From NCBI RefSeq assembly GCF_036195325.1, contig NZ_CP108101.1, positions 2,294,001-2,358,000 on the forward strand: a DNA stretch of 64,000 nucleotides, in the 5' to 3' direction. Under the pieces are notes generated by a model. That model did not search any database, was not told the DNA's origin, and saw nothing but the letters and a program-made list of their open reading frames with translations. Every line of letters begins with the position of its first letter. Positions within the stretch are counted from its first letter, which is position 1. Below, in pieces: positions 26,784 through 35,614 of this stretch. Both the position numbers and the translations under genes were made by a program. The DNA comes from Streptomyces sp. NBC_00234. Lineage in GTDB: Bacteria > Actinomycetota > Actinomycetes > Streptomycetales > Streptomycetaceae.

Positions 26784-27662
26784 TTAGCCCTTGACGGCTC
26801 CGGCGGACATGCCGGTCACCAGGTGACGCTGCGCGAAGAGGAAGACGAGCGCCGCCGGTATCGCGATGAGTACGGACGCTGCGGTCATCGGGCCCCACTG
26901 GGCGCCGTACTGGTTGACGAACTTCTGGAGTCCGCCGGCGAGCGTGAGGTTCTCGTCGCCGACCATGAAGGCGGAGGCGTACGCCACTTCGCCCCAGGCG
27001 GTGATGAAGGAGTAGAACGCGGTGACGGCGAGCCCGGGCTTGGCGAGCGGCAGGATGAGCCGCCAGAACGTGCCGAACGGGGTGAGGCCGTCGACCTGTC
27101 CCGACTCGTCGATCTCCCGCGGGATGGTGTCGAAGAAGCCCTTCATCATCCAGGCACAGAACGGCACCGAGATGGTGAGGTAGGTGAGGACGAGGCCGGC
27201 GGGCTGATTGAGCAGCCCGATGTTCGACATGATGTTGTAGATCGGCACGATGAGGACGGCGACCGGGAACATCTGGGTGATCAGCAGCGTCCACATCAGC
27301 CCGCGCTTGCCGGGGAAGCGGAAGCGGCTGACGGCGTACCCCGTGGTGGCGGAGACGAACACACCGATGACGGTGGAGAGTCCCGCGATGATCACGGAGT
27401 TGCCGAACCAGCTCAGGAACTCGGTGTCCCTGATGAGGTTCGTGTAGTTGACGAACGTGGTCTCCCTGAAGAAGTCCGTGGTCGTCGCGTACTTGGCGGG
27501 CTTCAGCGAGGTCAGCAGGACCCAGAGCACCGGGAAGACCGCGACGACGGACGCGATGATCAGGGTGAGGTGCAGGCCGACGGAGGCGAGCGGGGAACGG
27601 TCGCCGCGCTTGCGCTGCTTGCGGACGGCGTGCCGGCCGGGGGTGTCCGTGACGGTGGTCAC
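26784..27662 (-). CDS. malG: Maltose/maltodextrin ABC importer permease MalG
   Basis: A 292-aa inner-membrane permease with six predicted TM helices. After a basic cytoplasmic N-terminus, TM1 begins near SVGLHLTLIIASVVAVFPVLWVLL. The EAA loop that docks the ATPase is EIDESGQVDGLTPFGTFWRLILPLAKPGL near residues 182-210. Start GTG 27662 overlaps the malF stop as GTGA, giving coupled synthesis of the heterodimer. No malK is present here; Streptomyces sugar importers of this type commonly use the shared ATPase MsiK. Confidence 0.93.
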   Translation of the reverse strand: MTTVTDTPGRHAVRKQRKRGDRSPLASVGLHLTLIIASVVAVFPVLWVLLTSLKPAKYATTTDFFRETTFVNYTNLIRDTEFLSWFGNSVIIAGLSTVIGVFVSATTGYAVSRFRFPGKRGLMWTLLITQMFPVAVLIVPIYNIMSNIGLLNQPAGLVLTYLTISVPFCAWMMKGFFDTIPREIDESGQVDGLTPFGTFWRLILPLAKPGLAVTAFYSFITAWGEVAYASAFMVGDENLTLAGGLQKFVNQYGAQWGPMTAASVLIAIPAALVFLFAQRHLVTGMSAGAVKG

Positions 27663-28675
27663 CAGTTGTCTCCCTGCGTGCGGAGCACTCGCCGGTAGAC
27701 CACGGCGAAGAGCATCAGGAGTACGAGGATCAGCACGCCCCACGTGGAGGACTGCGCGAAGTCGCGCGGGCTGATCTCGAAGGAGAATTTGTAGGCCTGG
27801 GTGACCAGGATCTGGGTGGCTTCGCCGGGTCCGCCGCGGGTCAGCAGGAAGATGACCGGGAACATGTTGAAGGTCCAGATGGTGGAGAGCAGGATCACCG
27901 TGGTCGACACCGGCCGCAGTCCGGGCAGCGTGATGTGGCGGAACCGCTGCCAGGCGGTGGCGCCGTCCATCTCCGCGGCCTCGTACTGCTCCGAGGGTAT
28001 GGACTGCAGGCCGCCGAGCAGGGCGACCATCATGAACGGGATGCCGAGCCAGACGTTCACGGCGATGACGGAGAACTTGGCCCAGGTGGGGTCGTTGAGC
28101 CACGGGACGCCGTCGATGCCGGCGCCGCCGAGGATCTTGTTGAGCAGCCCGCGGTCCTCGTTGTAGAGGAAGCGCCAGGCGAAGACCGAGACGAACCCGG
28201 GGATGGCCCAGGGCAGGATGAGCGCCATCCGGTAGGCGGAGCGCCCGGCGAACCGGCGGTTGAGCATGTTGGCGAGGACCATGCCGAGGGAGAACGTGAT
28301 GGCCACGCAGGAGACCGTCCACACCAGCGTCCAGCCGAGGGTGCCGAGGAACTGGGTACCCGTCAGTGCGTCGACGTAGTTGTCCAGGCCCACGAACTCG
28401 TACGTCGCGGGCATCTCGTTGACGCCGATGGACCGTGCGACGTTGCGCTCGTTGGCGTCCGTGAGGGACAGGTAGAAGCCGCGGACCAGCGGATAGCCGA
28501 TGATCACGCCGATCACCAGGACGACGGGGGCGACCATCGTCCAGGCGTACCAGTGGGTCGACAGAGCCCGCCGGAGCCTGCTCGGCGGCGGGGGGTTACC
28601 AGTACCGCGGCTCCGGCCGCGGGCGACGTCGTCGCCCGCGGCCTTCGCCACCGACTGGCTGGTGTGGACAGCCAT
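27659..28675 (-). CDS. malF: Maltose/maltodextrin ABC importer permease MalF
   Basis: A 338-aa permease partner of MalG. A Pro/Arg-rich cytoplasmic N-terminus precedes TM1 (YAWTMVAPVVLVIGVIIGYPL). The EAA motif is YEAAEMDGATAWQRFRHITLPGLRP near residues 225-250. It lacks the large periplasmic P2 domain of the enterobacterial MalF, as expected for actinobacterial CUT1 importers. It lies 21 bp downstream of malE in the same operon. Confidence 0.93.
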   Translation of the reverse strand: MAVHTSQSVAKAAGDDVARGRSRGTGNPPPPSRLRRALSTHWYAWTMVAPVVLVIGVIIGYPLVRGFYLSLTDANERNVARSIGVNEMPATYEFVGLDNYVDALTGTQFLGTLGWTLVWTVSCVAITFSLGMVLANMLNRRFAGRSAYRMALILPWAIPGFVSVFAWRFLYNEDRGLLNKILGGAGIDGVPWLNDPTWAKFSVIAVNVWLGIPFMMVALLGGLQSIPSEQYEAAEMDGATAWQRFRHITLPGLRPVSTTVILLSTIWTFNMFPVIFLLTRGGPGEATQILVTQAYKFSFEISPRDFAQSSTWGVLILVLLMLFAVVYRRVLRTQGDNW

Positions 28676-28696
28676 CAGCCGGCCTGCCTTCCTGGG

Positions 28697-29968
28697 TTAC
28701 TTCCAGCCCTTGAGGAGCTTGCGGTAGGAGTCACCGGTGGCCGATGCGGCCTTCTCCGGCGTGGTCTGGCCGGTGAGGACCTTGGTGTACTCGGTGACGA
28801 GCGGCGCGAAGAGGCTGCCGGTCTCCGGGATCCAGGGGCGCTCGACGGCGGTCTCGACGACCGGCTTGAAGAAGCCGACGATCTCGCTGTCCACGGCCTC
28901 CTGCTTGGCGTACGCGGAGGTGCGGGTCGGCAGCAGGTTCAGCTCACCGGCGGTCTGCGCCTGGGTCTCCACGGACGTCATGTACTCGACGAAGGCGTAG
29001 GAGGCGTCGAGGTTCTTGGAGCCCGCGTAGACCGCGAGGTTGTGGCCGCCCTGCGGGGCGCCCTGACCGGCGGAACCGGCCGGGACCGGGGCGATGCCGA
29101 GGTTCGTCTTGTCCTTGAACTCGTTACCGGCGAGCGTGTCGGCCACGGCCCACGGGCCGTTGATCATCATCGCGACCTTGCCGTCCTTGAACGACGACTG
29201 CATGTTCTCCCAGCCGTCGGTGGCGTCGGTCTTCGCGGCACCGGAGTCGACGAGGTCCTTGACGACCTCGAACGCCTTGACGCCCTCGGGCTTGTCGACG
29301 GTGATGGACTTGTCGGACGCGCTGACCAGGTCGCCGCCCTCGCCGTACAGGAAGGAGAGGAACCAGTACGCGTCGTCGCCGCGCAGGTAGAGGCCGGTCT
29401 TGCCGGTCTTGTCCTTGATCTTCTTCGAGACGGTCTTCAGGTCCGCGATGCTCGACGGGACCTCGACACCGGCCTCCTTGAAGATCTTCTTGTTGTAGAA
29501 GACGCCCATGGAGTCGATGACCTGCGGGACCGCGTAGGTCTTGTCCTTGTACTTGGTGGACGCGGCGGCCTGCTTGAGGAAGTCGTCCTGGTCCTTGAGC
29601 GCGGTGGTGCCGTCGAGCGGGGCCAGGTAGCCGAGGTCGGCGAACTCCGGCGTCCAGGCGACCTCGGAGCGGATCACGTCGGGAGCGCCCGCGCCGGCCT
29701 GGGCGGCGTTCTTGAACTTGTTCTGCGCCTCGCCGAACGGCACGTTGACGTACTTGACGTCGACCTTCGGGTGCTTCTTCTCGAAGCCCTCCGCCAGCTT
29801 CTTGAAGACCTTGTCCTCACTGCCGACGGTGGAGGTGTCCCACCAGGTCACCGTTCCGGAGAGCTCTCCCGAGCTCTTGCTGCCCTCGGTCTTGTCGTCG
29901 CTGCCGCAGGCGGTCGCCGCGAGCGCCAGGGCCGCAACCAGGGCGGTGGCCGTTATGCCACGTCGCAT
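28697..29968 (-). CDS. malE: Maltose/maltodextrin-binding lipoprotein MalE
   Basis: A 423-aa extracytoplasmic solute-binding protein of the CUT1 type. The lipoprotein signal ends LAATAC with lipid-modified Cys21, followed by a short Asp/Lys/Ser-rich spacer. Binding-protein features include the TVTWWDTSTVGSEDKVFKKL start and a segment near residue 265 reading GKVAMMINGPWAVADTL, typical of the family. First gene of malEFG-aglA-lacI, divergent from malR across 371 bp. The minus-strand leader contains a MalR-type operator. Confidence 0.94.
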   Translation of the reverse strand: MRRGITATALVAALALAATACGSDDKTEGSKSSGELSGTVTWWDTSTVGSEDKVFKKLAEGFEKKHPKVDVKYVNVPFGEAQNKFKNAAQAGAGAPDVIRSEVAWTPEFADLGYLAPLDGTTALKDQDDFLKQAAASTKYKDKTYAVPQVIDSMGVFYNKKIFKEAGVEVPSSIADLKTVSKKIKDKTGKTGLYLRGDDAYWFLSFLYGEGGDLVSASDKSITVDKPEGVKAFEVVKDLVDSGAAKTDATDGWENMQSSFKDGKVAMMINGPWAVADTLAGNEFKDKTNLGIAPVPAGSAGQGAPQGGHNLAVYAGSKNLDASYAFVEYMTSVETQAQTAGELNLLPTRTSAYAKQEAVDSEIVGFFKPVVETAVERPWIPETGSLFAPLVTEYTKVLTGQTTPEKAASATGDSYRKLLKGWK

Positions 29969-30044
29969 CTGAACTCCTTCAACTGCCGTACCGCTCCGTC
30001 GCGGCGCCGGGTCGACGAGAACGTAACAAGGATGAAAGACGACC

Positions 30045-30073
30045 GAAAGACCTTGCGGAAGATTTCTGCAAGC
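30045..30073 (-). promoter_or_regulatory. MalR-type operator in the malE leader
   Basis: GAAAGACCTTGCGGAAGAT (30045-30063) followed by TTCTGCAAGC. It repeats the CTTGC...GCAAG elements seen before the amylase and shares GAAAGACCTTGC with the complement of the amylase operator at 23568. It lies 77-105 bp before the malE start codon. Confidence 0.7.
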
Positions 30074-30195
30074 CTCGGCGATCGTTACATCTGCGTGTCC
30101 TCAAGGTTGCCGTCAGGGCTCTTGACGAGAGCGTCGTACCCCTGCCCACCCCAGGCCACACCCGGTGTATCCGCAGTGCGACGATCCGACTGCAG

Positions 30196-30236
30196 CCAGC
30201 AAGCCGGGGCCGCAAGACCTTGCAAGACGTTGCTGG
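30196..30236 (+). promoter_or_regulatory. MalR-type operator upstream of malR
   Basis: Tandem 10-mers GCAAGACCTT and GCAAGACGTT are followed by GC (30212-30233). They are flanked by CCAGCAA (30196-30202) and its reverse complement TTGCTGG (30230-30236). Likely site for autoregulation. Further on, TACAGT (30326-30331) sits 8 nt before the malR ATG and resembles a -10 hexamer, so malR mRNA may be leaderless; no Shine-Dalgarno is visible. Confidence 0.65.
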
Positions 30237-30339
30237 GAAGAGGGTGCGGGACCAGGATTTCAGCGGCCCGGAGCTGCCCGCCCGGCCGATTCCCGTACAC
30301 GGTGGGCAATCCGACACAGGCCCGGTACAGTCCCCTTTC

Positions 30340-31383
30340 ATGACCGCACGGCTTGCCGATATCGCAACTCAGGCGGGGGTCAGCGAAGCTACGGTCAGCC
30401 GTGTACTGAACGGCAAGCCCGGTGTTGCCGCTGCCACCCGCGAATCCGTCCTCGCGGCGCTCGACGTCCTGGGCTACGAACGCCCGGTACGCCTGCGCAG
30501 GCGCAGTGCCGGTCTCGTCGGTCTCATCACGCCCGAGCTGGAGAACCCGATCTTCCCGGCGCTGGCCCAGGTCATCGGCCAGGCGCTGACACGACAGGGC
30601 TACACCCCGGTGCTGGCGACCCAGACCCCCGGCGGCTCCACCGAGGACGAGCTCACGGAGATGCTCGTCGACCGGGGCGTCTCGGGCATCATCTTCGTCT
30701 CGGGGCTGCACGCGGACACGTCCGCCGATATGCAGCGCTACGAACAACTGCGCGCACAGGGCGTTCCCTTCGTTCTGGTCAACGGCTTCTCGCCCAAGGT
30801 CCAGGCTCCCTTCATCTCTCCCGACGACCGCGCCGCGATGCGGCTCGCGGTGACGCATCTCGTCTCGCTCGGGCACCAGCGGATCGGCCTGGCGGTGGGC
30901 CCCAAGCGCTTCGTCCCGGTGCTCCGCAAGATCGAGGGCTTCCACGCCACGATGCAGGAGCAGCTGGACCTCACCGCGGAAGCGGTGGAGGAGCTGATCC
31001 AGCACTCCCTGTACACGCTGGAGGGTGGCCAGGCGGCTGCCTCGGCGCTGATGGAGCGGGGCTGCACCGCGGTGGTGTGCGCCAGCGACATGATGGCGCT
31101 CGGCGCGATCCGCGCGGCCCGCCGGCTGTCGCGGGAGGTGCCGCGCGATCTGTCGGTGGTCGGTTACGACGATTCGCCGCTCATAGCCTTCACCGACCCG
31201 CCACTGACCACGATCCGGCAGCCGGTGACGGCGATGGGCCAGGCCGCGGTGCGGACGCTGCTGGAGGAGATCGGCGGGACGCCCGCTCCGCACAGCGAGT
31301 TCGTGTTCATGCCTGAACTGGTGGTTCGCGGCTCGACTGCCTCCGGCCCCGGTTCCGGCCCGGGCTCCCCCACCCGTTCGTGA
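30340..31383 (+). CDS. malR: LacI-family maltose regulon repressor MalR
   Basis: A 347-aa DNA-binding repressor. The helix-turn-helix (ARLADIATQAGVSEATVSRVLNGKPGV) occupies residues 3-29, the hinge/linker about 45-60, and the sugar-binding-fold effector domain the remainder, ending FTDPPLTTIRQPVTAMG. It is divergent from malE with at least two operator-like repeats between. In S. coelicolor MalR represses malEFG and its loss derepresses maltose use and amylase. The paralog at 23789 has the same recognition helix. No RBS; probably leaderless. Confidence 0.93.
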   Translation: MTARLADIATQAGVSEATVSRVLNGKPGVAAATRESVLAALDVLGYERPVRLRRRSAGLVGLITPELENPIFPALAQVIGQALTRQGYTPVLATQTPGGSTEDELTEMLVDRGVSGIIFVSGLHADTSADMQRYEQLRAQGVPFVLVNGFSPKVQAPFISPDDRAAMRLAVTHLVSLGHQRIGLAVGPKRFVPVLRKIEGFHATMQEQLDLTAEAVEELIQHSLYTLEGGQAAASALMERGCTAVVCASDMMALGAIRAARRLSREVPRDLSVVGYDDSPLIAFTDPPLTTIRQPVTAMGQAAVRTLLEEIGGTPAPHSEFVFMPELVVRGSTASGPGSGPGSPTRS

Positions 31384-31459
31384 CATGCAGGATGTGCAAC
31401 CGGATCCCGACCGGAGGATGATCGGGGAGTGTGGGACGTATCTGGCAGACTCTGCGCCT

Positions 31460-32374
31460 ATGGGTGAATCGCAAGTGAAAACACAGGAAGGCCGGACAGC
31501 GGCCACCCCGTCACCCACCGCCGACGAGGCAGTCCCGGAGGCGAAGCCGAACGGCAAGCCGACGAGACTGCGGTCGATGCGGTCACCCCGCCGACCCCGG
31601 CTCTGGTTCGAGATCCTCCTGATCGCGGTGAGTTACTGGCTGTACTCGCTGGTGCGCAACGCCGTGCCGGAGCAGAAGGCAGCCGCCCTCCGCAACGCCG
31701 ACTGGATCTGGTCGGCCGAGAAGGCCATGGGCATCGCTTTCGAGGAGACGGTCAACCAGGCGGTCAACTCGGTGACATGGCTGATCGTGTCGATGAACTA
31801 CTACTACGCGACGCTGCACTTCATCGTCACCATCAGTGTGCTCGTGTGGCTGTTCCGCAGGCACCCGGGCCGCTACGCCGCGACCAGACTGATCCTCTTC
31901 GCGACCACGGGCGTGGCCCTGCTCGGCTACTACCTGTATCCCCTTGCGCCGCCCCGCCTGATGACCGGCGGGAACTTCGTCGACACGGTGCTGCTGCACC
32001 AGACCTGGGGCTCGATGGCCTCCGGCAACTTCAAGAACATGTCGAACCAGTACGCGGCGATGCCGTCGATGCACATCGGCTGGTCGCTGTGGTGCGGTCT
32101 GACCATCTTCGCGCTGGCCTCGGTGCCCTGGGCGCGTGTCCTGGGCCTGCTCTACCCGGCGGCCACCCTGGTCGTGATCGTGGCGACGGCCAACCACTTC
32201 TGGCTGGACGCCGTCGGCGGAATGGCCTGCCTGGCCTTCGGTTACGCGGTGTCCTACGCCTGGTACGGCTCGTTGCCGCACCGCCTCCCGAAGCTGGTGT
32301 CCTCCGGCGGGGGCCGGCTCGGCGCCCTGTCCCCGGAAGCGGCGACGGCGAAGTCCGGTTCCTCCCGCGTCTGA
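31460..32374 (+). CDS. PAP2-superfamily membrane phosphatase / inositolphosphotransferase-like
   Basis: A 304-aa integral membrane protein. A disordered cytoplasmic N-terminus (1-55) precedes about six TM helices. The PAP2 catalytic motifs are present as MPSMHIGWSLW (SMH motif) and HFWLDAVGG (late His-Asp motif). This arrangement resembles the PAP2_3/AUR1-like group, which acts on lipid phosphates or inositol phospholipids. ATG 31460 is preferred over one at 31385 that begins 2 bp after the malR stop; neither has a strong RBS. Confidence 0.82.
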   Translation: MGESQVKTQEGRTAATPSPTADEAVPEAKPNGKPTRLRSMRSPRRPRLWFEILLIAVSYWLYSLVRNAVPEQKAAALRNADWIWSAEKAMGIAFEETVNQAVNSVTWLIVSMNYYYATLHFIVTISVLVWLFRRHPGRYAATRLILFATTGVALLGYYLYPLAPPRLMTGGNFVDTVLLHQTWGSMASGNFKNMSNQYAAMPSMHIGWSLWCGLTIFALASVPWARVLGLLYPAATLVVIVATANHFWLDAVGGMACLAFGYAVSYAWYGSLPHRLPKLVSSGGGRLGALSPEAATAKSGSSRV

Positions 32375-32376
32375 GA

Positions 32377-32402
32377 GCCGGCGCCGGGAGGACCCGGCGC
32401 CG
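32377..32402. terminator. Bidirectional terminator
   Basis: A perfect 11-bp stem (32377-32387 with 32392-32402) and AGGA loop lie between the convergent PAP2 and amidohydrolase genes. Confidence 0.75.
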
Positions 32403-32409
32403 GACCGGG

Positions 32410-34008
32410 TCAGGAGCAGTGCACGATGCGGCCACCGGTGACGGTGAGACGTACCGGAGCCTCCCCCAGTTCGTCCGCGGGCGCCTCCACCGGGTCCAGG
32501 CCGAAGGCCGTCAGGTCGGCCCGGTGGCCGACCGCGATGCGGCCCGCGTACGCCTGTTCCCCGGCGGCCACCGCCGCGTGCGAGGTACAGCCCTCCAGCG
32601 CCATCAGCCCCGTGAGCGCCTGCTCCGCGGTGACCGGCTCGGTGTCGTACGCGCCGGGGAGCCGCCGCAGCCGTGCCGTGGCCAGCACCTGACGTACGTC
32701 GTAGTGCGCGATCGGCCAGTCCGATCCCAGCGCCACGAAGGCGCCCGCGTCCCGCAGGTCACGGCAGCGCCAGGCCCTCGACGCCCGCTCGTCCCCGAGC
32801 CGCCTGGACCACTCGTCGGTGTGATCGGCCCGGGTGTACGCGGTGTGCGTGGGCTGCATCGAGGCGATCACCCCGAGCTCGGCGAACCGGGCGGCCAGCG
32901 CGCGCGGCACCGTCTCGATGTGCTCGATGCGGTGGCGGAGCCTGCCGCTCTCCCCCAGCGCGGCCACGGTGTCCAGGACGTGCCGGACAGCTGCGTCGCC
33001 GATGGCGTGGGTGGCGGTGCCGACCCCGTTGCGGTGCAGATGGTGCACGGCCTCGGTGTACGCCGCCGGGTCCGGCCAGAACGCCTCGGTGCCCTGGCCG
33101 TGGCAGTCGGGGTGCTCCAGCCAGGCGGTGCCGCCCTCGACGGTGCCGTCCATGAAGAACTTCACCCCGCCGACCCGCCAGAGCCGCCCGGCCTCGCTCT
33201 GAAGCCGCACCAGCTCGTCCAGGGCCACCTCGTCGGCGCCGGGCATGCACCAGGGCGCGAGCCGGAGCCGTACCGGCAGGTCCGTCACCTCCTCAACCGA
33301 GGCGAGCAGCCCGGGTACGGAGCCGTCGCCGAGGTCCATCACGTGGGCGCCGGTGAGGCCGGTCGCGGCCATCTGCGAGAGGAGCCCGACGAGGCGGGTG
33401 CGGCGCTCGGCGTACGAGGGCCTGGGCAGCAGCCCGGCCACCAGGTCCATCGCGGCGTGCTCGATCAGATGCCCCGTGGGGCGCCCGTCCCGGTCGCAGA
33501 CGACCGTCGAGCGCTGGCTGAAGGCGCGGGGCCCGGTGATGCCCGCCCGCTCCAGGGCGGCGCCGCTGACGAGCGCGGAGTGGCCGTCGTAGAGCCGGAC
33601 GAACGCGGGTGCGCCGCCCAGGGCCTCCTCGACGAGGGCACGGTCGACCGGGTGGCCGCCGAAGGCGTTGTGGTCCAGGCCCCAGGCGACGACCCAGCCC
33701 TCGGTGCGCTCCGCCGCGGCGAGGGCGGCCCGCAGACCGGCGAGGTCGCGGACGGCGCTGAGGTCGGCCCCGGTGGCCATGTCCAGGCCCATGACCGGGT
33801 GGCTGTGCGCGTCGACCAGACCGGGGGTGAGGGTGGCCCCGGTCAGGTCGACGGTCTCCGTTCCCGGACCGCGCAGCTCCCGCAGTCCTCCGGCATCCCC
33901 GACCGCGGTGATCACCCCGTCCGTGACGGCCACGGCGGTGGCCTCCGGCAGGGACGGGTCGAGGGTGCGGACGCGTGCTCCGGTGAGGAGGAGGTCGGCT
34001 GCGGGCAC
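32410..34008 (-). CDS. Amidohydrolase family protein (YtcJ/PF07969-like)
   Basis: A 532-aa cytosolic metal-dependent hydrolase. The metal-binding VDAHSHPVMG lies near residues 64-73. Later motifs are GGVKFFMDGTVEGG (near 275), THAIGDAAVRHVLD (near 335), HRIEHIE (near 357) and the late-strand Asp in GSDWPIAHYD (near 433). The YtcJ-like branch hydrolyses amides or imides, but natural substrates are poorly known. It shares a strand with an APC permease gene 11 bp upstream, suggesting uptake then hydrolysis of an amide or amino-acid derivative. Confidence 0.88.
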   Translation of the reverse strand: MPAADLLLTGARVRTLDPSLPEATAVAVTDGVITAVGDAGGLRELRGPGTETVDLTGATLTPGLVDAHSHPVMGLDMATGADLSAVRDLAGLRAALAAAERTEGWVVAWGLDHNAFGGHPVDRALVEEALGGAPAFVRLYDGHSALVSGAALERAGITGPRAFSQRSTVVCDRDGRPTGHLIEHAAMDLVAGLLPRPSYAERRTRLVGLLSQMAATGLTGAHVMDLGDGSVPGLLASVEEVTDLPVRLRLAPWCMPGADEVALDELVRLQSEAGRLWRVGGVKFFMDGTVEGGTAWLEHPDCHGQGTEAFWPDPAAYTEAVHHLHRNGVGTATHAIGDAAVRHVLDTVAALGESGRLRHRIEHIETVPRALAARFAELGVIASMQPTHTAYTRADHTDEWSRRLGDERASRAWRCRDLRDAGAFVALGSDWPIAHYDVRQVLATARLRRLPGAYDTEPVTAEQALTGLMALEGCTSHAAVAAGEQAYAGRIAVGHRADLTAFGLDPVEAPADELGEAPVRLTVTGGRIVHCS

Positions 34009-34019
34009 GGTGGGACTCC

Positions 34020-35483
34020 TTAGACGGTGGTGGTGGAGGAACGGACGGGTTCGGCGGGGTGCGGTGCCTCGTCGGGTTCGGCGGCGAAACCGGCGTACAC
34101 CTCCGGCCTGGTCCTGCGCAGCCGGTGGGCGAGGACGAGGCCGGCCAGGAAGACGGCGGGGACCACGGCGACGAGCACGACGTTCACGCCGGTCGAGGCG
34201 CCGGAGAAGAGGTCGACGTTGTACACGACGAGGCCGAGCGCGGAGGCGAGGAGCACGGCGGCGACGATCGGTGCCACGACGGTGCGCAGCGCCCCCTCGC
34301 TGTGGGTGACGCTCCGGAAGTAGAGCGGGACGGCCAGGGCCGCGAGGAGCTGGAGCGCCATCAGGGCGATCATGCCGGGAGTGTTGACCCAGAGCAGGAG
34401 CTGCGCGTACGGGTCGGCGCCCGCCGCGGCGAAGGCGATGACGACGACCGCGCCGAGTGCGATCTGTGCCGCGCCCGCCACGTGGGGCGAACGGTGGCGC
34501 GGGTGGAGCCGGCCGAAGGCCGGGGGCAGTACGCCTTCCTCGGCGAGTGCGAGTCCGTACCGGTTGATCGCGTTGTGGAAGGCGAGGAGCGAGGCCAGGA
34601 TGCTGGTGATGATCAGGAGGTGCATCAGGTCGGCGGCCCAGGGGCCGACGTACGTGGTGATGGCGGCGAAGAACATCCCGCCCGGGTCGGTGGCGGCGGC
34701 CTCGACGACCTTTCCGTCCCCGAACGCCTGGATGACGGCCCAGACGACGAAGGAGTAGAAGAGCCCGAGGAACGCCACGGCGATGTAGGTGGCGCGCGGG
34801 ACGCCGCGGTCCGGGTCCTTCGCCTCGCGGCGGTAGATCACCGTCGACTCGAAGCCGGTGAACGCGGCGAAGGCGCAGGCCAGCACCGCCGCCATGCCGG
34901 GTACGAAGATATGGGCCGGGGCGAAGGAGGCGAACGAGATTCCGGTGGCGCCGCCGTCCAGCAGCACCCCGCCGGCCAGCAGGACGAGGATGCCGGTCTC
35001 GGCGACGAGCAGGACGCCGAGCAGCTTGGCGCCGAAGTCGATGGAGCGGAAGCCGCCGTACCAGACGACCAGCAGACCGGCGAGTGCGATGGGCAGCCAG
35101 GGCACGTCGATGCCCCCCATGGACTGCACGGTGTCCGCCGTGGCGGAGCCGAGGAGTCCGTAGACGCCGATCTCCATGCCGTTGTAGCCGAGCATGGCGA
35201 GCAGGGACGCGGAGATGCCGAGCGGGCGGCCGAGTCCGCGGGTGATGTAGGCGTAGAACGCCCCGCCGCTGCGGACGTGGCGGCTCATCGTGGTGAAGCC
35301 GACGGCGAAGATCGCGAGCGTGATGCCGGCGAGCAGATATCCGACCGGAGCGCCGATGCCGCCGAGCATGAGGGCGATCGGGGCGACCCCGGCCATCACG
35401 GTGAGCGGGGCCGCGGCGGATATGACGAAGAAGGCGATGTCAGCGGTGCCGAGCGTGCCTCTACGGGGAGTGGGCGCAGACAT
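34020..35483 (-). CDS. APC-superfamily amino acid/polyamine permease
   Basis: A 487-aa polytopic transporter with about 12 TM helices. The N-terminal TM1 region (LGTADIAFFVISAAAPLTVMAGVAPIAL) has the broken-helix character of APC permeases, and the FVPGMAAVLACAFAAFTGFESTVIYRREAKDP segment matches the conserved TM6/loop region. It is the first gene of a two-gene unit with the amidohydrolase and is divergent from a TetR gene with a strong palindrome between. The substrate is probably an amino acid or amine. Confidence 0.9.
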   Translation of the reverse strand: MSAPTPRRGTLGTADIAFFVISAAAPLTVMAGVAPIALMLGGIGAPVGYLLAGITLAIFAVGFTTMSRHVRSGGAFYAYITRGLGRPLGISASLLAMLGYNGMEIGVYGLLGSATADTVQSMGGIDVPWLPIALAGLLVVWYGGFRSIDFGAKLLGVLLVAETGILVLLAGGVLLDGGATGISFASFAPAHIFVPGMAAVLACAFAAFTGFESTVIYRREAKDPDRGVPRATYIAVAFLGLFYSFVVWAVIQAFGDGKVVEAAATDPGGMFFAAITTYVGPWAADLMHLLIITSILASLLAFHNAINRYGLALAEEGVLPPAFGRLHPRHRSPHVAGAAQIALGAVVVIAFAAAGADPYAQLLLWVNTPGMIALMALQLLAALAVPLYFRSVTHSEGALRTVVAPIVAAVLLASALGLVVYNVDLFSGASTGVNVVLVAVVPAVFLAGLVLAHRLRRTRPEVYAGFAAEPDEAPHPAEPVRSSTTTV

Positions 35484-35523
35484 ACGGAAGGGGCCCTTCT
35501 GCGACTGGCGGGGGCAGGGACCA

Positions 35524-35546
35524 GAAACCTAAAGGCTTTCGGTTTC
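35524..35546. promoter_or_regulatory. 23-bp operator palindrome between APC permease and TetR genes
   Basis: GAAACC-T-AAAG-G-CTTT-C-GGTTTC is symmetric at 20 of 22 paired positions around a central G. It lies 40 bp from the permease start and 68 bp from the regulator start. Good candidate binding site for the adjacent TetR protein. Confidence 0.75.
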
Positions 35547-35614
35547 GGCAATGTAGCCTCACGTCCAGGCATTGGGAAGACCCCTTCGGCAGACGTACGT
35601 CAGGAGAACCGCAC

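Noticed and set aside
27935..30343. Long plus-strand frame opposite malF/malE
   Set aside because: Antisense shadow of the importer genes.
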